Below are positions 55,301 to 63,600 of a stretch of 64,000 bases of DNA, piece after piece. The position numbers and the translations under genes are program-made. Every line of letters starts with the position of its first letter. Positions within the stretch are counted from its first letter, which is position 1. The DNA lies in the NCBI GenBank assembly GCA_027482185.1, contig JAIXWF010000015.1, positions 1 to 64,000 on the forward strand, written 5' to 3'. Below the pieces are notes generated by a model. It was given only the letters and a program-made list of their open reading frames with translations. It did not search any database and was not told the origin of the DNA. Source of the stretch: Opitutaceae bacterium. Its GTDB lineage: Bacteria > Verrucomicrobiota > Verrucomicrobiia > Opitutales > Opitutaceae.

Positions 55301-56088
55301 GCGTGTCCAATATTCGTGAATACCGGCACGGCCTTCGCCCCGATCGCCGCGCCTCCTTCGACGACGGCATCCCGGACGGCGTGCGGATCGACACCGGCCT
55401 CGGCCTTGCCGGCCCGGTCGCGGACTCCGTGCCGCCGTCCGCACCGGAGCACGTCGGGGTCTACGCCGCCGAGTCGGGCAATCTCGTCACGTGGAGCGAA
55501 GCCACCGACAATGTCGCGGTTTCCCACTACGCCGTCTTCCGCGACGGCCTGCTCCTGGCGGACCAGGTGACGATCGGCTTATTCCAGGATCCGGATGCCT
55601 CCCGTGCCATCGAATTCGGCTACCGGATCCAAGCCGTCGACTTCGCCGGGAACCGATCCGTTCTGGGCGAGCCGGCGAAGGCGCCCGCCCCGGAGCGCGA
55701 CTCGGACGGCCGCGGCCTGCCGGATGAGTGGCAGCAGGATCATTTCGGCGCGCTGGGCACCGATCCTTCGGCCGATCCCGACCGCGACGGAAAAACCAAT
55801 TTGCAGGAATTTCGCGACGGCACCGACCCAAACGATTTCTTCAACGGCGTCCGCCCGATCCACGAGCCGCTGTACGGCGGCGTCCCGGGTCCGGACGATC
55901 GGTTGGGAATGCGGGTCCGCAAACCCAACGGCGATCCTTGGCCCGATGCCCCAGTGACCTTCACCGTCACGCAGGGGACACGTCACCTTGCTCCGGTCCG
56001 GCCTGCCGCCGAATACCGCCGCACCGTCACTGTCCGCACCGACGCAACCGGCGTTGCCCATGTGTTTCTCGAACCGCTCGCGCCATGA
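52330..56088 (+). CDS. Large secreted Ig-like/TSP3/Fn3 surface protein (cassette gene 1)
   Basis: 1252 residues, signal peptide about 1-22 (LLACVCLAAPAVLA). Order: beta-strand N-terminal region (about 30-290) with polymer-domain-like repeats (IEGSLQVLGAENVGLRGSAEIAGD); five Ig-like units of about 92 residues (about 295-760) each with APVVxLIAPxxG, VEFxxNG and ARAxDNxG elements; a LamG-like segment (about 765-950); TSP type 3 calcium motif DGDADGMDDIWELAHGLNP with DRDGDGVSN; an Fn3-like domain (about 1035-1110); a second DSDGRGLPDEW ... DPDRDGKTNLQEF motif; and a C-terminal Big_1-like domain that ends shortly after VAHVFLEPLAP. No signal-anchor or PEP-CTERM seen. The stop overlaps the next ATG (ATGA). 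Confidence 0.85.
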   Translation: MPSSSASLLACVCLAAPAVLASPPPALVRHAPAVAGRIEGSLQVLGAENVGLRGSAEIAGDLLVPGLPRVRQDRTAELGAVRDGTGAAVPTSHLVTLADRSALGRLVRRTDPQPLPDVPSPPAPAGTRTVTLRTPRQAAGDFATVRHLTLGEDLGLLPVPPGHYGDFAAADGSGFVLGRAGDRTPAVYSFHSLAFARRARLTLAGPVVVTLGSGLLLRGSAGFIAQPDWLDLRFVRGGLTVGEDATLAARATAPQGTVLLSEDARFVGWLAADRLAIEEDATLRIVDSAPDHDRPPSLRIETPAVRTVFPESAAIPVRIETEDSDGAIVSVALLVDAEPVGERSAPPWHFTLRNLDPGTHSLVARARTRRGATVESAAVPIVIAGNRAPTVQIVAPAAAAAFSAPANVPMRVQASDSDGVVAKVEFYVGALRVAEDAHAPFETNLGPLPAGQYILTARAVDNHGAVGLSAPVPILVRSANPAPVVTLIAPAPGAVFTAPASIVLAANAYDPGGAIARVEFFGNGARLGERPAPPYEWLLEGLAAGSYRFSARATDNAGAGTESAVVSVLVNQPPSVTLLAPVAGATVPAGAALRLEATAADRDGTVQRVDFLADGEVVGSVSAPPFRRDLATLAPGNHTLIARAYDNHGASATSSPAMVSVLAPNGPPTVRLLAPATGVRLTAPVTLSLQAEASDPDGDALRLEFLHGDLIVAQTPTAPYSATWTISEPGNYLVSARAIDAAGNVASSAAVEVVVVPAAPAFLAGFEVRDGYASGPLQGQQGWSAQGNARVVPEPSPEGERLLLLDATDGTAAARHDLVPFDDSRPSFLDLRAQPVPSAASRPVPFLEWDGITLGLVAVGNGTELQTIGLLRDGGTVWQSLPGTFAAENPGQPPAWRRLTLRRTEASGAWDLYVDGRLVAFDLPFAATAPASGPLVLSAAGGIARFDALAAGREHPLFADGDADGMDDIWELAHGLNPTVDDRYDDRDGDGVSNIREYRHGLRPDRRASFDDGIPDGVRIDTGLGLAGPVADSVPPSAPEHVGVYAAESGNLVTWSEATDNVAVSHYAVFRDGLLLADQVTIGLFQDPDASRAIEFGYRIQAVDFAGNRSVLGEPAKAPAPERDSDGRGLPDEWQQDHFGALGTDPSADPDRDGKTNLQEFRDGTDPNDFFNGVRPIHEPLYGGVPGPDDRLGMRVRKPNGDPWPDAPVTFTVTQGTRHLAPVRPAAEYRRTVTVRTDATGVAHVFLEPLAP

Positions 56089-59000
56089 ACATCCTGATTC
56101 GTCTGCTCGGTTGCACTGTGCTTGCCGGTCCTGTTGCGGCTGCGGCCCAGGCCGGAAAAGTCGTCGGACTCACCGCGTCCGGCCAAGGCTGGTCGGAGTC
56201 GGCGTTTCAATTCGCCGCCGCCGCGCTCCCGCCCTCCGCCCCGGCTGCGTGGATCGCCGTGCCGCTTCCCGTCGGGTACCGGGCCATCGCCCTCGCGGCC
56301 GACGGCAGCGTGTTGCTCGATGCCCCGGATCCTCTGCTGCCGTGGATGCGCCGTTGCCGGCTCTGGCGCGCGGGCAGCCTGCAACCATTCGGTCCGGTCT
56401 CGCCCAGGACCGGCTGGAATCTCTTGCCGCTGATGAACCGCAACGGCGACATCGCCGCCTCGTGGCTCGACGCGGACGGCGCGGAACACCTCAGCCTGAT
56501 TTCCCGGACTGGACAGTGGATCGACCCATCTCCGCTTCAGGTCGGCGCCGCGCGATGGCAGGCTCTGTCGAACACCACCGTAGCCGGGACCGACGGCGTC
56601 GAAGCCGGGCGAAATTTCAATCCCGACCGACAGGACTACGATCCCTTCTTCTACATGGCCGGCGTCCTCTGGAATCTCGGCGGCGGCCGCACCCAAGTCG
56701 GACCGCGCGGCGCCATGGGCCACAACGCGCCCTGGGTTCCCTACCGCGTCAACGACCGCGGCGACTACCTCGCCGAAATCTGGACCGAGATCGACGGCTC
56801 GCTGTATTTCGAAACCGACTCCTACAACGGCACGCCGCTCACCTTCGCCGCCACCGCGCTCGACGAGTCGGGCACGGTGGCCGGATGGGACTTCGATTCC
56901 GACCGCCCGTGCCGCTGGAGCGCGGGGGTCCTGCACGAGATCTGCGACCGGCCGGGCATACCCGTCGCTCTTTCCGCCAACGGCACGATCCTGATCAATC
57001 ACACCGACGGCTCGGTTGCTCTGTGGCAATCCGTTCCCGGCAACGAAGCCTACCACGCCGTCGAGTTGGCTCCCCTGCTTTCGGCCGCACTCGCGCCCCG
57101 GGCTGTTGCGCTCGGGTCCGACGGCACCGTGCTGCTCAACGCCCGCAGCGCCTCGGGCGAAGACAGCCCCTGGCTGTTGGTGCCCGCGGCCCTGCGCACC
57201 GATGTCGATCGCAACGGGCGCATCGCGCCGGGCGAGGCCGACCTCGCCACCCGCTCCGCCCCGTTTCGTTTCTGGGTCAACGACGATGACGACGACGGTG
57301 ACGAGAAACGTTCCGCCAAGGACGACGTGCCCCTACCGGCGGAACATCGTCGGCGGAACGCCGCCAACAGCGCCGTCGACGGCATCCGCGACCTGGAAGA
57401 TTTTTTCCCGGTCCACCTCGACGTCGGCCCGCTTCTGGCCCTCGCTCCGCCCGAGACACCGGGCGTCCGCTACCGGCTTCGCCAGGCCGACGGAGCGCTC
57501 GGCGTTGTCTTTACCGCCCTCACCCCCGACAACGCCCTCGCCTACCTCCGGGGCAACGCCCAAGCCCGCTCGCCCGTTTTCGGTCCGTCACTGTCGACGC
57601 GCATCGACGATGCCCCGGTGCACCCAATCTCCGCGGACGGACTCGAGCTCTTCTCGGCCGCCACAGGTTCGCCCGCATTTCTGGCCCAGCTCCGTGCCGG
57701 ATCGGGTGGCATACTGCTTGTGGAAGCGAGCCAGTCCACGTCGAGTCCGTTGGTCCTCGAGGTTACCTCGGGCGCCGAGGTGATCGCACGCCTCGCGCTC
57801 GAACTGGAGATAACCGACGCCAGGGCCATGATCCGTTTCCACAACCTTCGCGCCGCCGCGCACGGCACGCCGATAAAACCGGCCAACCAGGGACCGCGCT
57901 TCGCAGAAAACGGGCCCGGCGAAGCCCCGGCGGATCCGTTCGCGGCGCAGCCTAACCGGACGAACTTCGTCTGGGTCCACGGCTACAACGTGAACGCCGG
58001 CGCGGCCGTCGGCACCGCGCTCACCGTTTTCAAGCGGCTCTATTGGGCCGGCTCGAACGCCAGATTTCATGCCGTGCTCTGGCGCGGCGACGACGGCCAA
58101 CTCACCGCCTTCGGCCGCAACTTCGGCACCCCCGACTACCACCGCAATGTCGGCCACGCCTGGCAACAGGGCATGCTGCTGCGCGATTTCCTGCTCTCGC
58201 TGCCCGAGCCCACCTCGATCGCCGCCCACAGCCTGGGCAACGTCGTCACGATGGTTGCGCTCGCCTACGAACGCGATCCCGCCGACCCCACGCGATTCCG
58301 CAAAGCCGGCAAACCACCGGGCGTCGCCGCCTACTACGCCATCGACGCCGCCATCCCGCTCGAAGCCCTCGATACCGCCGACCTGACCGTCGAAAGCACG
58401 GCCAAGATGCGGCACAAAGACTGGCGCGAATACGACTCGCAGCCGCGGTTGTGGCCGACGCATTGGCACCGGCTCTTCTCCGGGACCGGCGACCAGCGGG
58501 AAAACCTGACGTGGCAAAACGTGTTCAGCCACCTCGAGCTCGGAGTGAACCTCTATTCGAGCGGCGAAGAGGTCCTCGCCAATCCCGAAGACGACGGCAC
58601 ACCGTTCTGGGATCCCATTTTGCGCGGCGGCAAGCGCGCCTGGGTTACCCAGGAGAAACACAAAGGAGGCGCCGGACCGGCCGCGCCTTTGCTCCGCTCC
58701 CGCAGCGGCGGCTGGAAAATCAATCCATACTGGGACGTCGCCAACCGGGATTCTTCGGTCCCTTTTCGTCCCCGGCGAGGCAGCGAGCTTGCCGACACAA
58801 GTCCCCCGGATGGAATCCCAACTGCCGCCTTGGTCGCCAACCCGTTCTTCGCGCCCTTCCAGCCGACCGAAAATGGCGTCTTTTACCCCGGCTACAACGG
58901 CGCCAATTTGCACCGTGAAATCGGCGATCCCGCCGGCAGCGCCGAAGCCTCCAAGATCATGACCGTAGCCAAACTCCTCGGCGAATCGATCCCCGCGCTG

Positions 59001-59201
59001 TCATATGCTACCGGTTCGAACCCATCAAGGTCGCTGGGGCGAATGGGCGGAAACTTCGATTTGAACTCAAGTGACTTCATACAAGGAAGACCAAGAAAAC
59101 GTAGTTCCGGTGCTTGGCTGCATAGTGACTGCGTTGATCTTCCGCTGATGTATCACTTCAATCTCTACCGGTTCCTCACCGGCGACTCATCCTTTCTATG
59201 A
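56085..59201 (+). CDS. Secreted protein with C-terminal DUF900-like alpha/beta hydrolase (cassette gene 2)
   Basis: 1038 residues, signal peptide about 1-23. The N-terminal half (about 30-370) has recurring beta blades (SVLLDAPDPLLPWM, TILINHTDGSVALWQS), suggesting a propeller-like fold. A single EF-hand/dockerin-like loop follows (DVDRNGRIAPGE, about 384-395). The C-terminal half is an alpha/beta hydrolase: oxyanion-type FVWVHGYNVNAG (His632) and nucleophile AAHSLGNVV (Ser716 in GxSxG-like AHSLG), the HGYN/AHSxGN pair being typical of DUF900. The catalytic acid and His were not assigned. The last approximately 60 codons fall sharply in GC. It overlaps the flanking genes at both ends (ATGA), so the three are one translational unit. 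Confidence 0.75.
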   Translation: MNILIRLLGCTVLAGPVAAAAQAGKVVGLTASGQGWSESAFQFAAAALPPSAPAAWIAVPLPVGYRAIALAADGSVLLDAPDPLLPWMRRCRLWRAGSLQPFGPVSPRTGWNLLPLMNRNGDIAASWLDADGAEHLSLISRTGQWIDPSPLQVGAARWQALSNTTVAGTDGVEAGRNFNPDRQDYDPFFYMAGVLWNLGGGRTQVGPRGAMGHNAPWVPYRVNDRGDYLAEIWTEIDGSLYFETDSYNGTPLTFAATALDESGTVAGWDFDSDRPCRWSAGVLHEICDRPGIPVALSANGTILINHTDGSVALWQSVPGNEAYHAVELAPLLSAALAPRAVALGSDGTVLLNARSASGEDSPWLLVPAALRTDVDRNGRIAPGEADLATRSAPFRFWVNDDDDDGDEKRSAKDDVPLPAEHRRRNAANSAVDGIRDLEDFFPVHLDVGPLLALAPPETPGVRYRLRQADGALGVVFTALTPDNALAYLRGNAQARSPVFGPSLSTRIDDAPVHPISADGLELFSAATGSPAFLAQLRAGSGGILLVEASQSTSSPLVLEVTSGAEVIARLALELEITDARAMIRFHNLRAAAHGTPIKPANQGPRFAENGPGEAPADPFAAQPNRTNFVWVHGYNVNAGAAVGTALTVFKRLYWAGSNARFHAVLWRGDDGQLTAFGRNFGTPDYHRNVGHAWQQGMLLRDFLLSLPEPTSIAAHSLGNVVTMVALAYERDPADPTRFRKAGKPPGVAAYYAIDAAIPLEALDTADLTVESTAKMRHKDWREYDSQPRLWPTHWHRLFSGTGDQRENLTWQNVFSHLELGVNLYSSGEEVLANPEDDGTPFWDPILRGGKRAWVTQEKHKGGAGPAAPLLRSRSGGWKINPYWDVANRDSSVPFRPRRGSELADTSPPDGIPTAALVANPFFAPFQPTENGVFYPGYNGANLHREIGDPAGSAEASKIMTVAKLLGESIPALSYATGSNPSRSLGRMGGNFDLNSSDFIQGRPRKRSSGAWLHSDCVDLPLMYHFNLYRFLTGDSSFL

Positions 59202-60199
59202 AACGCGGAACTCTCGCTTGGCTAGCGATGCTAGGTGTAGCCGCGACGGTGTTGCCGGGAACATCGCATGGCCAGTTTCTGGGATTGGGCACCAAGCGAA
59301 TCTCTCTGACCGCGACTGTTACAACGCCGGATGGTCAGCCCATCGAAGGAGCGAACGTCATGCTAGCACTGCCTCGCACCGGCTATGGCCGGGACGTTTC
59401 GATCGAGGGCCTGACTGACAAACAAGGACGCGTATCTCTTTCCGGCCGCTCGGAAGGAATAATCTACGTCTACGCCCTCAAGGCCGGCTACTATATCAAT
59501 AAGAGCCGGCGCTATTACGATGATTCCCCGGTGCAAGGTGTACTGGAGGATTCGGGCAAGATGACGGTCACCCTCCAACTCTTCCCGATCAAAAATCCCG
59601 CCCCATTCAGAAAACGATTTTTTCCAAACGCAAAACTCCCTGCCTTTGGAACGCCCTTCTCGTACGACGTCGAAGTCGGCGACTGGACCTCTCCGCACGG
59701 CCGCGGAGTATCCGCCGATTTCACGTTTCTCGTCCAAGGCTACTACAACAGATATGAGGACTTCGAGGAGGAGGTTGTTTTGACCTTCAGCAACCCGGGC
59801 GACGGCATCATGCCAACTACGATGTTTCGCAACCATGGTTCAGACCTGAAGTATCCCTACCTCGCACCCGAATCCGGCTACAGCCCGAGTTTCCGCTGGT
59901 TCACCAAACACACACCGGCCGGCGACCGGATCGACATACCCAAGATCGACCAAAACCGCGCTTACATCTTCCGGGTCAGATCCGAACGCGATGCCGCCGG
60001 GAATGTGGTCCGCGCCCTCTACGGCGTTATACACGGTGAGGTGAATGTTGGTGGAAATCCGACCGGTGGCCGCTGGATTGGCTTTACCTCGATCGCCAAT
60101 CCCGACCGCACCCGAAACATCGAGTTCGATCTCAACAAGGTCTACGGCGCGCCCCCCTTCCCTTGGGATCCGGCCGTCGGCCGCCCCGCCGCCCGCTAG
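59198..60199 (+). CDS. Small secreted protein with CarboxypepD_reg-like N-terminal domain (cassette gene 3)
   Basis: 333 residues. Signal peptide about 1-26 (LAMLGVAATVLPGTSHG). Residues about 34-110 look like a carboxypeptidase-regulatory/Ig-like beta sandwich (TATVTTPDGQPIEGANVMLA, KQGRVSLSGRSEG, VYALKAGYYI). The remainder (about 115-333) is not recognised. Its base composition is clearly lower in GC than the 52-58 kb region and its codon use is more mixed, suggesting recent acquisition or relaxed selection. The start overlaps the hydrolase stop (ATGA). Possible partner or immunity-like role for the hydrolase is a guess. Ends 424 nt before the next gene. Confidence 0.7.
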   Translation: MKRGTLAWLAMLGVAATVLPGTSHGQFLGLGTKRISLTATVTTPDGQPIEGANVMLALPRTGYGRDVSIEGLTDKQGRVSLSGRSEGIIYVYALKAGYYINKSRRYYDDSPVQGVLEDSGKMTVTLQLFPIKNPAPFRKRFFPNAKLPAFGTPFSYDVEVGDWTSPHGRGVSADFTFLVQGYYNRYEDFEEEVVLTFSNPGDGIMPTTMFRNHGSDLKYPYLAPESGYSPSFRWFTKHTPAGDRIDIPKIDQNRAYIFRVRSERDAAGNVVRALYGVIHGEVNVGGNPTGGRWIGFTSIANPDRTRNIEFDLNKVYGAPPFPWDPAVGRPAAR

Positions 60200-60623
60200 C
60201 TCCGCACGATCTTTCGCCGACTGACCGCTTCGGAGTCGGGCTGAAACGCGGTTCGCGTCCACGCCTAGGTTCGTCCCGAATGCCTTGTCCGAACCTACGC
60301 CGTCGGGAGCACCTGATAGATAGTTGAGCGCAGCGCCGTTCGGTTCCTCAAGTTTCGCGCGGCGGCTTTTTTTCGGGCGCAGGCATTCCCGAACCCACGG
60401 ACACGCGGTGCACGCGTCGTTATCTCATCGGCTCCGCTTCGGCCCATCGCCGCGGCGGCACGGAGGAACCGATGCGATCCAACGTCGCATCGGGCAGCTG
60501 CACACTCGCCCGATCCGCCCCGCCTTTTCTCAAGTCCCCTGCATTCATGCCGATAGAACCGGGAGATTTTCCCGCATTTTGCCTGCGGTTCCGTCCCACG
60601 TTGTCCCGTTGTCCCGATTGTCC
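60200..60623. other. 424-nt gene-free region with two perfect inverted repeats
   Basis: No credible ORF in either strand. Two perfect 8-bp inverted repeats: TAGGTTCG/CGAACCTA (60266-60297, 16-nt loop) and CCGATGCG/CGCATCGG (60469-60493, 9-nt loop). A run of seven T at about 60367 lacks a strong stem. This could hold the promoter and operators of the hybrid kinase; boxes are not clear. Confidence 0.45.
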
Positions 60624-63600
60624 ATGAACCCGTCCTCCCGGTTGCGGCTGCGCTTGGCCGACTTGCTCGCGTGTGCCGTACTCGGCCTCGGCCTGCTGCT
60701 GTCCGCCTTGGCTGCGGTCTCACTCGACCGCCGCATCCGCGCGGAGTCGGAGGCACGGTTCGACCGGCTCACCGAGCGCCTCGCCGCCGTGATCCGCCAC
60801 CGCCTCACGCAGCCGATCTTCAGCCTCGGCGGCGCCCGCGGGGTCTACGCCGCCAACCGCGGTCTCGTCTCCCGCCGCCAATTCGACGCCTACGTCGCCT
60901 CGCGCGATCTCCCGACCGAATTCACCGGCGCCCTCGGCATCGGCGCGGTGGTCCCGGTTTCGCGCGGCGAACTCGACGCTTTTGTCGCCGCCGAACGCGC
61001 GGACGGCGCCCCCGACTTCGCCGTCCGCTCCAGCGGCACGGCCGACGAACTCTTCGTCGTGAAGTACATCGCGCCCCTCGCGCCCAACCGCGACATGTGG
61101 GGCTTCGATCTCGCGTCCGATCCCGTGCGCCGCGAGGCCGTCGAACGCACCCTCGCCACCGGCGAACCCACGTTTTCCCGCCGCATCGCGCTCCGGCACC
61201 GCGGCACCGAGGCCCCGGGCTTTCTCGTTCTCCTGCCCGTTTACCGCCCGGACTCCGCCCCCACGACCCCGGCCCGCCGCCGCGCCGATCTGATCGCGCT
61301 CGTGTTCGCCCCGTTGCTGGCCTCCGACCTCCTCGCCGGCGTCGCCGACGCCGCGGAAGGCCAGGTGGAATTCGATCTCTTCGACAACGAGTCCGTCGCC
61401 CCCGCCTCCCTTCTGCTCCACGGCGGCGAAGCGGAATCGTCTTCGCCGCGCCGCGACGTCCGCCTCGAAAAACAGGTGCCGCTGCACGTCGGCGGCATCG
61501 CCTGGACCCTGCGGGTCGGCTCCAACGCCGCCTTCGCCGCCGGCAGCGACCGCTCGAAGCCCTGGCTCGTCGGCGGCGTCGGCGCCGTCCTCAGCGGTCT
61601 CGTTGCGCTCGCGGTCTGGGCCCTCGGCCGCAGCCGGCGCCGCGCCCTCGTGCTCGCCACGGAAATGACCGCGAACCTCCGCGCCTCCGAGGCCGAGGCC
61701 CGCCGGCTCGCCCTCATCGCCAGCCGCACGGACAACTCGGTCACGCTGACCGACGCCGACGGCCGCATCGAGTGGGTCAACGAAGGTTTCACGCGCATCA
61801 CCGGCTACACCTTGGCCGAGGTCCGCGGCCGGCGCCCGGGCTCGTTCCTGCAGGGCCCCGCCACCGACCGCGCCACCATCGCCGCCATGCGCTCCGGCCT
61901 CGCCGCCGGCCGCGGCTTCAAGGCCGAAATCCTCAACTATCGCAAAGACGGCACCCCGTACTGGGTCGCCGCCGAAGTGCAGCCGCTGCACGACGAGACC
62001 GGCCGCGTCACCCACTACATGGGCCTCGCGAGCGACATCACCGCCCGCCGCCAATCCGAATCCGAGATTCGCCGCCTCGCCGGCCTGCAGGCCGCGATCC
62101 TTGAAAACGCCGCGTATGCCATCATCGCCACCGACCGGCAGGGCCTCATCACCCACTTCAACCGCGCGGCCGCCGAGTTGCTCGGCTACGCGCCGGAGGA
62201 CGTCGTCGGCCGGGAAACGCCGGTGAAATTCCACGATCCCGCCGAACTCGCCGCCGAAGCCGCCCGGCTCTCCGCCGAACTCGGCGAACCCCTCGCGCCG
62301 GACTTCGGCGTCTTCTCGGCCCTCGCGCTCCGCCACCGCACCTACGAACGCGAATGGACCTACGTGCGCCGCGACGGCTCCCGCCGTTTCGTCCAGCTCT
62401 CCGTCACGGGCCTCGGCGGCCACGGCGAAAACGAAATCACCGGCTTCCTCGGCATCGCCTGCGATATCACCGACCGCCATGCCGCCGAGCAACGGCTGCT
62501 CGAAAGCGAGCAACGCCTCAGCGTCATCACCGCGCAGGCCCCCGGCGTATTTTTCCAACTCGAGGCCCGGCCCGACGGCACGCGCCGTTTCCCGTTCCTC
62601 AGCGAAGGATTCAAATCCGTCTTCGGCCGCGAGCCCGCGCGCATCCGCGAGCGCCCCGATCGCCTGCTCGCCATGGTCTGCAAGGACGACCGCGTGCGCG
62701 TGCGCGAATCGCTCGAAAATGCCATCGCCGCGATCTCGCCCTGGCAGGAAATCTTCCGCATCCGCGCGGCCGACGGCGCCATCCGCTGGCTCAGCGCCAG
62801 CGCCACCGCGCAACGCACGGCCAAGGCTGGGCTCGCCTGGTTCGGCGTGCTCACCGATGTCACCGAGCTCCAGCAAACGAAGTACGCCGCCGAAGCCCTC
62901 AACGATCAGCTCGAAAACGCGATCACCCGCGCCAACACCTCGGCCCAGGAAGCCCTGCACGCGAGCATGGCCAAGAGCCAGTTCCTCGCGACGATGAGCC
63001 ACGAAATCCGCACGCCGATGAACGGCGTCATCGGGATGACCACGCTCCTCCTCGACACCGAGCTCAACGCGGAGCAGCGCGAATTCACCGAGATCATCCG
63101 CACCAGCGGCGAGACGCTGCTCACGTTGATCAACGACATCCTCGACTACTCCAAGATCGAATCCGGCCGCCTCGAGCTCGAATCCGAGGTCTTCGATCTC
63201 AGCGACTGCGTCGAGAGCACGCTCGATCTCATGGCGCCGCGCGCCGCCCAGAAGGGCATCGATTTGCTCTACGAAATCGCCGAAGGCACGCCCGCCGAGG
63301 TGCGCGGCGACACCACCCGCGTGCGGCAGATTCTCGTCAACCTCATCGGCAACGCGCTCAAGTTCACCGAGACCGGCGAGGTCGAACTCGCCCTGCGCTC
63401 CGCCCCGCTCGACGGCGGCGGCCATGAACTCGCCTGGAGCGTGCGCGACACGGGCATCGGCATCCCGGAAGAAGCCCAAGGGCGCCTCTTCCGCTCCTTC
63501 AGCCAAGTCGACGCCTCGACCACGCGCAAATACGGCGGCACCGGCCTCGGCCTCGCCATCTGCAAGCGCCTCGCCGAACTCATGGGCGGCCGCATGTGGG

